From: Pedobacter cryoconitis
Lineage (GTDB): Bacteria > Bacteroidota > Bacteroidia > Sphingobacteriales > Sphingobacteriaceae
DNA: 64,000 bases
NCBI RefSeq assembly: GCF_001590605.1
Contig: NZ_CP014504.1
Coordinates: forward strand, 5,766,001 to 5,830,000
Direction: 5' to 3'
The position numbers and the translations under genes are program-made. This document shows, piece after piece, positions 1 to 8,426 of the stretch; position 1 is the first letter of the stretch; each line of letters opens with the position of its first letter. The notes under the pieces are model-generated. The model was not told where the DNA came from. It saw only the letters and a program-made list of their open reading frames with translations, and made no database searches.

Positions 1-186
1 GAGATTACCCATGATGAATTCTTTTGGGAAGGCTGTAAAAGCTGTGTCAACTATGACATTTTACAGGGTAAGAAAAAATGTAACTGTTTGTGTACGGCTA
101 TGTTGTTCGATCCCGGAAAAGAACAGGCAGATACTACTCCTGCCGAAGTGTCAAGGCATTTTCCTATGTATTTTTTCAGAAGTTAA
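1..186 (+). CDS. C-terminal end of an unidentified Cys-rich protein (5' end outside window)
   Basis: An open frame enters from the left edge and stops at TAA 184-186, giving 61 residues. It is rich in cysteine: CKSC near residue 12-15 and CNCLC near residue 29-33, then a tail that ends in FPMYFFRS. The spaced cysteines could bind a metal or form disulfides, but I do not recognise the family. It lies just upstream of the ArgE-type gene in the same direction with a short gap, so it could share a transcript with it. There is no start codon in view, so the full length is unknown. Confidence 0.55.
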   Translation, partial: EITHDEFFWEGCKSCVNYDILQGKKKCNCLCTAMLFDPGKEQADTTPAEVSRHFPMYFFRS

Positions 187-201
187 TTAAACTTTGTATT
201 T

Positions 202-1328
202 ATGAAACCAGATTTTGAATATCAAACTGATCAGGATTCTTTCTATACCAGGTAGAATCCATTGAATTATTAAAAAAATTAATTTCAGCTCCTTCCTTTA
301 GCGGGCAGGAGGAAATGACTGCAAATTTAATTGAATCATTCCTCCGGGACAACTATGTATTTACTTTAAGAAAGCACAATAATATATGGTGTTATAATCT
401 TCATTTCGACCATACCAAGCCTACCATTTTGCTGAATTCGCATCATGATACAGTTCGCCCTACAGCTGCTTATACGAAAAACCCTTTTGAACCCTTAGTT
501 TGTGATGGCAAACTATATGGTTTGGGAAGTAATGATGCAGGAGGGGCATTGGTCTCACTGATCGCAACCTTTCTTCATTTCTTTAAAAGAAGAGATTTGC
601 CTTTCAATATTTGTTTAGCGGCAACGGCCGAAGAAGAGAATTCAGGAGAAAAGGGGCTTAAATCTATATTGGATGATCTGTTGCCTGTTTCTTTTGCGAT
701 TGTTGGAGAACCAACCAATATGCAGATGGCCATTGCAGAGAAAGGTTCAATGGTTTTGGATTGTACAGCTTTTGGACGTTCCGGACATGCGGCACGAGAG
801 GAGGGTGATAATGCCATTTACAGGGCGCTAAAAGATATCCAGTGGTTTTCCTCTTATGTATTTCCTATTGAATCCAGAATAATGGGGCCTGTAAAGATGA
901 CTGTGACCGAGGTGAACGCTGGTATACAACATAATATAGTGCCTGCAGAATGTAAGTTCACCGTAGATGTCCGGTTAACAGATGCTTATACTGAAAAAGA
1001 GCTTTTACATATTATCCAGAACCATACCTTTTGTGAGTTTACAGTTCGTCCGGGAGTATTGAAACCTTCTTGTATCAATCAGTTGCACCCAATTGTTAAA
1101 ACCGGGCTTTCTATTGGAAGAGCTGCTTATATTTCTCCAACAAGTTCTGATCAGGGCTGGCTGGATATGCCTTCCGTGAAAATGGGGCCTGGGGAATCTG
1201 CCCGTTCTCATACAGCAGATGAGTTTATCTACCTGGAAGAAATTAAAGAAGGCATGGATATTTACGTGCAATTACTGGAATCTTTATTTCCTTACCTGGT
1301 GAACAATCCAGATTCCAAAAATCAATAA
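202..1328 (+). pseudogene. argE: ArgE/DapE-type M20 deacetylase with a frameshifted 5' end
   Basis: M20 family metallopeptidase, probably the acetylornithine (or, as in other Bacteroidota, N-acyl-citrulline) deacetylase of arginine synthesis. Numbered from ATG 315 (337 aa), the metal-site motifs are intact: HHDTV at 43-47, the bridging Asp in GSNDAGG at 71-77, the catalytic AEEE at 105-108, GEPTN at 131-135 and a C-terminal RSHTADEF. The frame remains open upstream of ATG 315 as far as a stop at 228-230, and it encodes the conserved start SIELLKKLISAPSFSGQEE with no start codon. A second frame begins at ATG 202 (MKPDFEYQTDQDSFY) and hits TAG at 253-255. The two join if one base is missing near 245-252. 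So the gene is probably frameshifted (mutation or assembly error). The AGGAGG at 307-312 is only 2 nt from ATG 315 and lies in conserved codons, so I do not take it as a ribosome site. Confidence 0.6.
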
Positions 1329-1354
1329 AAACTTTCATTAGTGCTTTTTCCTGG

Positions 1355-1383
1355 CCCTGGTATTTTAAATACCGGGGTTTTTC
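1355..1383 (+). terminator. intrinsic terminator after the ArgE-type gene
   Basis: Stem CCCTGGTAT (1355-1363) pairs with ATACCGGGG (1369-1377) with one T-G pair, followed by a T-rich run. It lies 27 nt past the deacetylase stop and separates it from the fucose-type genes. Confidence 0.75.
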
Positions 1384-1520
1384 TGTTTATATTTAGAAAC
1401 AGGATCCATGCAGATGTTAAAATAGCTTAATAACTGGATAAACAGGTATTGCTTTTTTTGGTGAAAACATCCTTTCTTTAACCTAACCAATATAAACCAA
1501 AAACGTATAAAACGATAAGA

Positions 1521-2765
1521 ATGAGAAAGAATCAATTTGCTGTAGTGCTGATCATCTCCCTGTTTTTTTTGTGGGGCTTTGCACTCAATTTAAATCCTAT
1601 CCTTATTCCTCATTTAAAGAAAGCGTGCCAGCTTTCTGACACACAATCTGCATTTATAGACTCTGCTTCTTATATCGCTTATTTCCTGCTGGCTATTCCC
1701 GCCGGCAAATTCATGAAAAGGTTTGGCTATAAAGGTGGGATTGTATTGGGATTATTGCTATTTGCTACCGGGGCTTTTCTTTTTTATCCCGCAGCAATAA
1801 CCAGGTCTTATATCTTCTTTTTAATTGCACTATTCATTATAGCCAGTGGGCTCGCTTTCCTGGAAACCGCTGCCAATCCATATATTACAGTACTGGGAGA
1901 TGAAAAAGGAGCAACCCAGCGCTTAAACTTCGCACAATCTTTCAATGGACTTGCTTCTACGCTGGCGCCTTTTCTAGGAGGAATGTTTATTCTCTCGGGG
2001 CAAACGCTGGATGCAAAGAAAGAAGCTGCAATGAGTCCGGAACAGCTGAATATTTATTTAAACCATGAAGCCTCTTCTGTTAAAATACCTTTTTTAATTA
2101 TTGGGGCCGTGGTCTTACTGGTCGCTATTTTTCTGATCAGGACCCCCTTGCCCGAAATTGAAGACCGTGAGGGAGATTCTGCCAGTGAAGGATCTTTATT
2201 AAAGGAAAAAAATCTGATGCTTGGGGTAACTGCCCAGTTTTTCTATGTAGGAGCACAGGTCTGTGTAGCAAGCTTTTTTATCCGGTTCTCCTCACAAGTA
2301 GCCGGCATTTTGGAGAAATCTGCAGCAATGTATCTTTCGGGAGCATTACTTGGATTTATGGCCGGCCGGTTTATAGGGACTTTCTTAATGCAGTATATTT
2401 CTCCTTCTAAACTGCTGGCAATTTATAGTGTCATTAACATTGTATTGATCTTTGCTGCGGTAACCACTACGGGTATGACGGCGGTATATTGTTTATTGGG
2501 TGTGGAGTTTTTTATGTCTATTATGTTCCCTACTATCTTTTCACTGAGTATCCGCGGGCTTGGTTCCAGAATGAAAGAAGGTTCTTCTCTGGTTATTATG
2601 GCTATTGTCGGTGGGGCAGTATTTCCTGTGATTATGGGTAAAGTATCAGATATGACCAATATCCAAACTGCTTATATTGTACCAGCTGCGTGTTTTGCTG
2701 TTGTTTTCTATTTTGCACTGACTAACCTTAAGGTAAAGAAAATCAAGTTGAGCACCGCACATTAA
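1521..2765 (+). CDS. fucP: FucP-family sugar:proton symporter (MFS)
   Basis: A 414-aa major facilitator of the FucP family, with about twelve hydrophobic segments. The family signature FFLWGFALNLNPILIP sits in helix 1, LAIPAGKFMKR in the first loop and LETAANPYITVLG in helix 4; the Glu of the last motif matches Glu135 of E. coli FucP. From memory, E. coli Asp46 lies in LNDILLP; here that position is Pro (LNPILIP), so proton coupling or the substrate may differ. Its downstream neighbour is a fuconolactonase-like amidohydrolase, followed by an AraC regulator, which supports uptake of L-fucose or a related deoxy sugar. The gene is preceded by a terminator and a 190-nt gap, so it probably has its own promoter. 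The start is ATG with no Shine-Dalgarno sequence. Confidence 0.85.
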   Translation: MRKNQFAVVLIISLFFLWGFALNLNPILIPHLKKACQLSDTQSAFIDSASYIAYFLLAIPAGKFMKRFGYKGGIVLGLLLFATGAFLFYPAAITRSYIFFLIALFIIASGLAFLETAANPYITVLGDEKGATQRLNFAQSFNGLASTLAPFLGGMFILSGQTLDAKKEAAMSPEQLNIYLNHEASSVKIPFLIIGAVVLLVAIFLIRTPLPEIEDREGDSASEGSLLKEKNLMLGVTAQFFYVGAQVCVASFFIRFSSQVAGILEKSAAMYLSGALLGFMAGRFIGTFLMQYISPSKLLAIYSVINIVLIFAAVTTTGMTAVYCLLGVEFFMSIMFPTIFSLSIRGLGSRMKEGSSLVIMAIVGGAVFPVIMGKVSDMTNIQTAYIVPAACFAVVFYFALTNLKVKKIKLSTAH

Positions 2766-2860
2766 AGTCTGAATACTGTAATTAAAATCTGAATACTATA
2801 TTGAAATTTGATCACTGTTATTAGAATTTGATCACTGTACCCTAAAACCGAACCACTACA
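2761..2860 (+). repeat. five tandem imperfect 20-bp repeats between fucP and the amidohydrolase
   Basis: Five adjacent 20-bp units start at 2761, 2781, 2801, 2821 and 2841. They include ATTAAAGTCTGAATACTGTA, ATTAAAATCTGAATACTATA, TTGAAATTTGATCACTGTTA and TTAGAATTTGATCACTGTAC; the fifth is more diverged. The first unit overlaps the fucP stop codon, and the array fills almost all of the gap before the next gene. The period is constant, so this is a real tandem array, either slippage-born or a set of binding sites. Confidence 0.7.
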
Positions 2861-2877
2861 CCTTAAAATTAGCGGGA

Positions 2878-3711
2878 ATGAAGATTGATGCACACCAGCA
2901 TTTCTGGAAATATGATACTCTGAGACAGGGCTGGATCAGTGATGAAATGGCTGTGATCCGCCGTGACTTTTTACCTGAGCATCTTGTTGGTGTACTTCAG
3001 GAAAATGACATAGACGGATGTATCGCTGTTCAGGCAGATCAGTCAGTTGAAGAAACGGAATTTTTGCTGCAGTTAGCTGCCTCGCATGATTTTATCAAAG
3101 GGGTCGTTGGGTGGGTAGATTTTCAGGCAGCAGATCTGCAAACAAAACTTGAATATTATAGTCAGTTTAAGAAACTGAAAGGCTTCAGACATATTCTGCA
3201 GGGGGAAACACAACGCGATCTTTGTCTGGAAAAATCTTTTCAGGATGGAATTGCTTTATTGGCACCCTATGGATTTACTTATGATATTCTGATTCATCAG
3301 GATCAGTTGCCATTTATTCCTGCATTTGTAGCCCGTTTTCCGGATCAGCGTTTTGTAATTGATCATATCGCAAAACCAGGCATCAAAGAAAAAGATATCA
3401 GGAATTGGAAAAAGGATATAGAATTGGTTGCTTTGCAGGAGAATGTTTCCTGTAAAATTTCTGGTCTGGTCACAGAAGCAGACCTGAAAGCATGGACAAA
3501 GGAAGACTTTATTCCTTACCTTGATGTAGTAGTAAATGCTTTTGGTAAAGACAGGATCATGTATGGGTCGGATTGGCCGGTATGTTTAGCTGCAGGAAAT
3601 TATAAAATGGTGCTGGAACTAATGAAATCGTATTTTAATTCTTTTTCTACCCTAGAACAGCAGCTTTTTTTTGGAGGAAATGCGATTGCATTTTATCAGT
3701 TAAATAAATAA
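2878..3711 (+). CDS. amidohydrolase family 2, L-fuconolactone hydrolase-like
   Basis: A 277-aa TIM-barrel hydrolase of the COG3618 type. It starts MKIDAHQHFWKYD, the HxH metal motif of strand 1. Later motifs are GFRHILQGE near residue 101, FVIDHIAKPGIK near residue 160 and YGSDWPVC near residue 234 with the conserved Asp. Relatives hydrolyse sugar lactones such as L-fucono-1,5-lactone or L-rhamnono-lactone in the oxidative deoxy-sugar pathway. It follows the FucP-type permease and precedes an AraC regulator by a few bases, so the three probably form one operon. The dehydrogenase and dehydratase of that pathway are not in view. The substrate is inferred from context. Confidence 0.85.
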   Translation: MKIDAHQHFWKYDTLRQGWISDEMAVIRRDFLPEHLVGVLQENDIDGCIAVQADQSVEETEFLLQLAASHDFIKGVVGWVDFQAADLQTKLEYYSQFKKLKGFRHILQGETQRDLCLEKSFQDGIALLAPYGFTYDILIHQDQLPFIPAFVARFPDQRFVIDHIAKPGIKEKDIRNWKKDIELVALQENVSCKISGLVTEADLKAWTKEDFIPYLDVVVNAFGKDRIMYGSDWPVCLAAGNYKMVLELMKSYFNSFSTLEQQLFFGGNAIAFYQLNK

Positions 3712-3732
3712 AGTTATTTGAGGGCGATAGAG

Positions 3733-4596
3733 ATGACAAATTCAACTGTAATTACAAAAGATATTGATATTTCTTTAGCGGATTCCTTTTCGACTGCTTA
3801 TTTAATTGCAGAATCTTTTGAGCTGAATCAGGATTATAAGATTAGTTTCAATCAGTTTCTTTTTTTTAAAAAGGGAAAAGGCAAAATAAAGATTGACGGA
3901 GAAGATTATCCCATTTCTGCCAACAGCCTGATTTTGATTGCTAAAAATCAAGTTTATTCTTTTCAGGCTAACCAGGGGTTAGCAGCATATAGCCTTTGTT
4001 TTGGAGATTGTTTCTGGGAGAGAACACCGGTTAGCGCAAATAATTGTAAGGCCACTTTATTCAATGAGGCCTCAGCACATCAATTTCTGCAACTGCAAAA
4101 AGAAGAAGCTGCAGATCTTTCCAGTTTATTTAATGCTATTCTGGTGGAATTTGAATCAGCAGATTATACCAATAAAGGAGATGTTCTTGCTGCATTTCTT
4201 AAAATTCTGATGATTAAGATCGCTAACCTGCATGCGTTGCTGGCGAAGATTACCGATCAGAACGACCATAAAATTTACCAGCAATTTATAGCGTTCCTAG
4301 CCACTGATTATAAAGTATCACATGATGTGGCTTTCTTTGCTGATAAACTCAATATTTCCAACAGAAAACTGACTGCTTTGTGCAGGAAACATGCTGATAA
4401 AGGAGCAAAAGAAATTATTCAGTTGCAATTGGTGGTAGAAGCAAAGCGATTTTTGCAATTCAGTTCCAGCTCAATTAAGGAAATAGCTGCAATGCTGAAT
4501 TTCTCCAACCCTTACCAGTTTAGTCACTTTTTTAAGAAAAACACTTCTTTCCCACCGGAAAGGTACCGGAAACAAGTGACCGGTTTTGGCATGTGA
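3733..4596 (+). CDS. AraC-family transcriptional regulator
   Basis: A 287-aa regulator with a cupin-like N-terminal sensor half (GKGKIKIDGEDYPI near residue 50) and a C-terminal double helix-turn-helix in the last 100 residues (LNISNRKLTALCRKH, then IKEIAAMLNFSNPYQFSHFFKK and PPERYRK). I chose ATG 3733; a TTG at 3718 is in frame but lies 6 nt from the previous stop and adds five atypical residues. It follows the amidohydrolase closely and is likely the local regulator of the fucose-type genes. The ligand is unknown. Confidence 0.85.
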   Translation: MTNSTVITKDIDISLADSFSTAYLIAESFELNQDYKISFNQFLFFKKGKGKIKIDGEDYPISANSLILIAKNQVYSFQANQGLAAYSLCFGDCFWERTPVSANNCKATLFNEASAHQFLQLQKEEAADLSSLFNAILVEFESADYTNKGDVLAAFLKILMIKIANLHALLAKITDQNDHKIYQQFIAFLATDYKVSHDVAFFADKLNISNRKLTALCRKHADKGAKEIIQLQLVVEAKRFLQFSSSSIKEIAAMLNFSNPYQFSHFFKKNTSFPPERYRKQVTGFGM

Positions 4597-4664
4597 TTTA
4601 CGCATTCTGACATTTTATACCGCTGCGGAAGCCCTTAATTTTGGAGGTATAAAAAATAGCATTT

Positions 4665-5315
4665 ATGACAGTTACTCCACCAAAATCTGTTGCCGGAATT
4701 GTAATTCCCGACAGTAAAATTGCAACTCAGGCTACCGAATTACTTCGTGAATATGGTACTGAATTTATCTACAACCATTCCTTAAGAGTCTTTCTTTTTT
4801 CCGCTTTAAAAGGAAACAGGGAAAAATTTGTTTATAACCCTGAGCTATTATATGTGAGCTCCGTTTTTCATGATCTGGGCTTGACTAAAAAATATTCAAG
4901 TGCAGATAAGCGTTTTGAGGTAGACGGTGCGAATGCAGCACGCGATTTCCTTAAAGGTCATGGTTTACCGAAAGATTCTTTACAATTGGTTTGGGATACC
5001 ATTGCTTTTCATACCACTATTGGCATTGCTGAATACAAAGAACCTGAAGTTGCTTTAATGTATTCTGGTGTTGGTTTAGATGTGATGGGTGAGGGATATG
5101 AACAATTAAGTACAGCACATAGAGAAGAGATCATTTCGGTCTTTCCAAGAACAGACTTCAAAAAGAAAATCATTCCGGTTTTCTTCTCTGGTTTTGAACA
5201 TAAAACAGACACTACTTTTGGGAATATTAAAGCAGATGTATGTGCTTATATGGTTCCGAACTTCCAGCGGAAGAACTTTTGTGACTGTATTTTATGCTCA
5301 CCCTGGTCTGAATAA
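4665..5315 (+). CDS. HD-domain hydrolase, cyanamide hydratase-like
   Basis: A 216-aa HD-superfamily protein. NHSLRVFLFS near residue 38 supplies the first His, VFHDLGL near residue 68 the HD pair and AFHTTIGIAE near residue 112 a third His. This spacing and the C-terminal ADVCAYMVPNFQRKNF resemble fungal and bacterial cyanamide hydratase/Ddi2-like proteins, which hydrate cyanamide to urea; bacterial relatives are mostly uncharacterised. The gene stands alone between the AraC regulator and the M28 peptidase. The C-terminus has extra cysteines (CDCILC). The start is ATG 4665, preceded by an A-rich stretch. Confidence 0.75.
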   Translation: MTVTPPKSVAGIVIPDSKIATQATELLREYGTEFIYNHSLRVFLFSALKGNREKFVYNPELLYVSSVFHDLGLTKKYSSADKRFEVDGANAARDFLKGHGLPKDSLQLVWDTIAFHTTIGIAEYKEPEVALMYSGVGLDVMGEGYEQLSTAHREEIISVFPRTDFKKKIIPVFFSGFEHKTDTTFGNIKADVCAYMVPNFQRKNFCDCILCSPWSE

Positions 5316-5374
5316 TGCAGGATGGCTTGCTGCTATTTTGATTATTTGTAATAAATTGAGCAAAATTTGTCAGC

Positions 5375-7024
5375 ATGAAGAAAACTATCCTTTATTTAGC
5401 CGTTGCCGGTTCCTGCTTTGCTGCCTGTAAATCAGGTGAAAATAGCCAGACAGCAGCCTCTCCAGATTCTGTAGCCATTAAAATGATTAATGATTCCAGT
5501 TTTGCCAGCCATATTCGTGTTTTAGCTTCGGATGAATTTCAAGGGCGTAAACCGTTCACTGCCGGAGAAACGAAAGCTATCAATTACCTGAAAGAACAAT
5601 TCAGTTTGCTTGGACTTAAACCTGGAAACGGGGATAGTTATTTTCAGGAAGTACCGATGGTAGAGCTTAAATCTGCTCCTGAAAGTAAAATGGTATTCAA
5701 GGGAGCAGGTGGCGAGGTAACAGCAGGTTACCTGACTGGTTTTGTTGCCGCAACCAAAAGGGTACAGCCAGAAGTGAAACTGACGAATTCAAATCTTGTA
5801 TTTGCAGGTTATGGAATTGTTGCCCCTGAATATAAGTGGAACGATTACGCAGGCCTGGATGTGAAAGGGAAAACTGTAGTCGTGCTGATCAATGATCCTG
5901 GATTTGCAGATTCAACGCAATTCAGAGGAAAAAATATGACTTATTATGGTCGCTGGACTTATAAATTTGAAGAAGCTGCCCGTCAGGGAGCGGCTGGTAT
6001 ATTGATTATCCATGATACTGAACCAGCGGCTTATCCGTGGTCTGTAGTGCGTAGTGGCTGGTCAAAATCCAAGTTGCAGGCAGAAGAAAAAGATAACAAT
6101 AGGTCGAGGGCTATCGTAGAAGGATGGATCAGCATGGACATTGCCAAATCTTTACTGAAGCTTGGTGGTCAGTCCGAAGCTATCTTTAAAGCAGCAGGTA
6201 AACCAGGTTTCACAGCGGTAGACTTGAAATTGAGTACTTCATTGACGATTAAGAATACGATTAAAAAATCGATATCAAATAATGTAGTGGCTATCATTCC
6301 CGGTACCAAAAGACCAAAAGAAAATATCATTTATTCTGCACACTGGGATCATTTAGGTATTGGCGAGAAAGTGAATGGTGATTCTATTTATAACGGAGCG
6401 GTTGATAATGCCACAGGTGTGGCGGCTTTACTGGAAATTGCGTCAGCTTTTCAAAAGTCAGCGCACAAACCTGAACGTTCTATTGTATTTGTCTCTTTTA
6501 CCGGAGAAGAACAAGGTTTAATAGGCTCAGCGTATTATGCTAAACATCCGGTTTATCCGGTTAGCCAGACGGTTGCTGATATCAATATGGATATGATGGG
6601 GATTGCCGGGAAAACAAAGGACATCGTTGTTTATGGTTATGGTCAATCAGATTTAGAAGACTATGCAGAAGTGTCCGCGAAGAAACAAGGCAGAGTGATT
6701 GTAAAAGATCCTGTTCCTTCGTCTGGCCTGTATTACCGTTCTGACCATTTTAACTTTGCGAAAGTGGGAATTCCGTCCTTATTTACAGGCTCGGGAGTGG
6801 ATAACCTGCAGCATGGAAGAGCATGGGGACTAAAACAGGTGGCTGAATATACGAAATCACGTTACCATGCACCTGGTGATAGCTTTGATGCGATTACAGA
6901 CAGAAGTGGAATGGTAGAAGATGCGCGTTTATTATTTGATATGGGCTATCGCTTAAGCAATGAAACAACCTATCCGAAATGGAAGGATGGTTCTGAATTT
7001 AAAGCGATAAGAGAAAAAAAGTAA
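5375..7024 (+). CDS. M28-family aminopeptidase lipoprotein with PA domain
   Basis: A 549-aa zinc peptidase. The N-terminus MKKTILYLAVAGSCFAAC is a lipoprotein signal with the lipobox at Cys18, so the protein is likely membrane-anchored in the periplasm or outer membrane. Residues of about 100-260 form a protease-associated region. The M28 core follows: SAHWDHLGIG (zinc His and Asp), GAVDNATGVAALLEIA (bridging Asp), SFTGEEQGLIGS (catalytic Glu and zinc Glu), NMDMMGI and a late RYHAPGDSFD (zinc His). It probably trims peptides for amino-acid uptake. It ends in a short duplication overlapping its stop and shares a bidirectional terminator with the DtxR-family gene. Confidence 0.88.
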   Translation: MKKTILYLAVAGSCFAACKSGENSQTAASPDSVAIKMINDSSFASHIRVLASDEFQGRKPFTAGETKAINYLKEQFSLLGLKPGNGDSYFQEVPMVELKSAPESKMVFKGAGGEVTAGYLTGFVAATKRVQPEVKLTNSNLVFAGYGIVAPEYKWNDYAGLDVKGKTVVVLINDPGFADSTQFRGKNMTYYGRWTYKFEEAARQGAAGILIIHDTEPAAYPWSVVRSGWSKSKLQAEEKDNNRSRAIVEGWISMDIAKSLLKLGGQSEAIFKAAGKPGFTAVDLKLSTSLTIKNTIKKSISNNVVAIIPGTKRPKENIIYSAHWDHLGIGEKVNGDSIYNGAVDNATGVAALLEIASAFQKSAHKPERSIVFVSFTGEEQGLIGSAYYAKHPVYPVSQTVADINMDMMGIAGKTKDIVVYGYGQSDLEDYAEVSAKKQGRVIVKDPVPSSGLYYRSDHFNFAKVGIPSLFTGSGVDNLQHGRAWGLKQVAEYTKSRYHAPGDSFDAITDRSGMVEDARLLFDMGYRLSNETTYPKWKDGSEFKAIREKK

Positions 7025-7037
7025 TAAGAGAAAAGTA
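7007..7037 (+). repeat. short tandem duplication over the M28 stop codon
   Basis: ATAAGAGAAAAAAAGTA (7007-7023) is followed directly by ATAAGAGAAAAGTA (7024-7037); they differ only in the A-run. The TAA stop of the peptidase lies at the junction. It resembles the stop-codon-linked duplications at 2761 and 10304. Confidence 0.6.
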
Positions 7038-7042
7038 ATATT

Positions 7043-7085
7043 AAATTGATCAGGAGATTCATTTTATAAATCTTCTGATCAATTT
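7043..7085. terminator. bidirectional terminator between the M28 peptidase and DtxR-family genes
   Basis: AAATTGATCAGGAGATT (7043-7059) pairs with AATCTTCTGATCAATTT (7069-7085) over 17 bp with a 9-nt loop. It lies between two converging genes. Confidence 0.75.
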
Positions 7086-7095
7086 ATCATTTTTG

Positions 7096-7755
7096 TTAAT
7101 CAATAATCAGCAGGATATTGTCAGTCATCTTGCTGGATACTGTTTTTGGGGCACTGCCATCAATAACAATTACCATAGACTGATCGAAATCTAATTTATC
7201 CACCACTTCTATTTTCGAGCCCAGGCCTAAGTTGAGCTGTTTCAGGTATTTTAAAAATGGGGTAGAGGTATCTCTTACGCTGCCCACTTTACCTGCCTGG
7301 TTAATTTCCAATTCGCTCAGACGTTTGTTTGCATAGATTGGCATTTTGCCATTGGAAGCAGGAATAGGATCTCCATGCGGGTCAAATGCTGGATTTCCTA
7401 AAAAGTCATCCAGTTTTTTTGCCAGTTGTTCGTCATGAATATGCTCTAGCTGTTCTGCGATGTGATGAACCTCGTGCCAGTCGTAATTTAGTTTTTCTAC
7501 TAAAAAGACTTCCCATAATCTATGTTTACGGATAATATCAAGCGCAACAGTTTCTCCGGCAACAGTTAGAATTGCCCCCTGAGTTTTATCATAAGTAATT
7601 AATTCTTTCTCTTTTAATTTTCTCAGCATATCAATTACTGAAGCAGGATTGTTTTCCAGCGCATCAGCTATGGCCTTAAGACTGACCTTGTTTTCACTTT
7701 TACTGATGTGATAAATCGTTTTCAGATAGTTTTCCTCAGAATAGGTTTTCTTCAT
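7096..7755 (-). CDS. DtxR/MntR-family metal-dependent repressor
   Basis: A 219-aa regulator of the iron/manganese-dependent DtxR family. It starts MKKTYSEENYLKTIY, followed by a winged helix (VSLKAIADALENNPASVIDMLRKL), then the dimerisation and metal-binding segment with RKHRLWEVFLVEKLNYDWHE and EHIHDEQL, which holds the usual His and Glu ligands, and a C-terminal FeoA/SH3-like part. I chose ATG 7755; the upstream ATG adds MCRRSYK, which is not family-like and would bring the start almost to the operator. A near-perfect palindrome lies 24 nt upstream of the start, suggesting autoregulation. It probably senses Mn or Fe; which one cannot be told from sequence. Confidence 0.88.
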   Translation of the reverse strand: MKKTYSEENYLKTIYHISKSENKVSLKAIADALENNPASVIDMLRKLKEKELITYDKTQGAILTVAGETVALDIIRKHRLWEVFLVEKLNYDWHEVHHIAEQLEHIHDEQLAKKLDDFLGNPAFDPHGDPIPASNGKMPIYANKRLSELEINQAGKVGSVRDTSTPFLKYLKQLNLGLGSKIEVVDKLDFDQSMVIVIDGSAPKTVSSKMTDNILLIID

Positions 7756-7778
7756 TTTATAGCTTCTCCGGCACAAAA

Positions 7779-7797
7779 GTAAATAAATATTACTTAC
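7779..7797. promoter_or_regulatory. palindromic operator upstream of the DtxR/MntR gene
   Basis: GTAAATAAATATTACTTAC reads as GTAAnTAA-N3-TTAnTTAC, with 7 of 8 positions in each arm symmetric. It lies 24 nt upstream of the DtxR-family start. A half site, TTACTTAC, recurs just upstream of the small gene at 8027. The operator role is inferred. Confidence 0.55.
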
Positions 7798-8026
7798 ACT
7801 GTTTAATTAGATAAAACTAATTATATATATATGTGTTAACATATTAATAGATTTAAATAGATCTAAATGTTGAAATATAAAATAACTGGTATTAAACAGG
7901 CTACCTGGCTGCCGGTTTCTGTAAAAGCAAAACCGCATAGTATGCGATTTAAAGCAGGACTGCGTTAAATACACAGGTGATGTCTAATTCACCATTAATA
8001 TTATTGATAGTATTTACTTACAAATT

Positions 8027-8212
8027 ATGGAAGTAGCAATTACCGTACTCGAAAATGAAATCAGAAATAAGTCAGCATTTCTGAAAAAAGAAGACCTGAT
8101 GAGAAAAGATCTCAAACAAGCCACTATAGTGATGAAAGATATTTCTAAACTTAAAACGGCAGTTAAACTATTAAAAGATCACCATCAGAGAAAAGAAAGG
8201 ATACACTTGTAA
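8027..8212 (+). CDS. small charged hypothetical protein (61 aa)
   Basis: A 61-aa lysine-rich, mainly helical protein (MEVAITVLENEIRNKSAFL at the start, KLLKDHHQRKERIHL at the end). No family is recognised. The composition suggests one or two amphipathic helices and a cytoplasmic location. It has an ATG start, a 270-nt upstream gap, and a terminator about 80 nt beyond its stop, which supports a real stand-alone gene. A half site like the DtxR-family operator precedes it, so metal-linked control is possible but weakly supported. Confidence 0.5.
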   Translation: MEVAITVLENEIRNKSAFLKKEDLMRKDLKQATIVMKDISKLKTAVKLLKDHHQRKERIHL

Positions 8213-8292
8213 AGGTGTTTATAAGCATAAGAGCAGTTCACCTGAAAGAACAATCTTCAAATTTTTTCAAAAGTCAGATTTAAGTAGATAGC

Positions 8293-8330
8293 GGCCTCGG
8301 TATGGTTCCCGGGGCCATATCTTTTTATTT
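8293..8330 (+). terminator. intrinsic terminator after the 61-aa protein gene
   Basis: GGCC-T-CGG (8293-8300) pairs with CCCGGGGCC (8308-8316), followed by a T-rich tract (ATCTTTTTATTTT). Confidence 0.65.
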
Positions 8331-8426
8331 TAATTATTTTTTACTTATTTAATTCATCTTTAGGTGATTGGTTAATAATTATTCTATATTTATATTTAAA
8401 TTCTATAGCAAAATTATTATTAACCC

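Noticed and set aside
307..317. AGGAGG before ATG 315 as a Shine-Dalgarno site for the deacetylase
   Set aside because: The spacing is only 2 nt, the organism type rarely uses such sites, and the bases encode the conserved GQEE of the enzyme.
2878..4596. A complete L-fucose catabolic operon
   Set aside because: Only the permease, the lactonase-like enzyme and the regulator are present; dehydrogenase, dehydratase and aldolase genes are not in the window.
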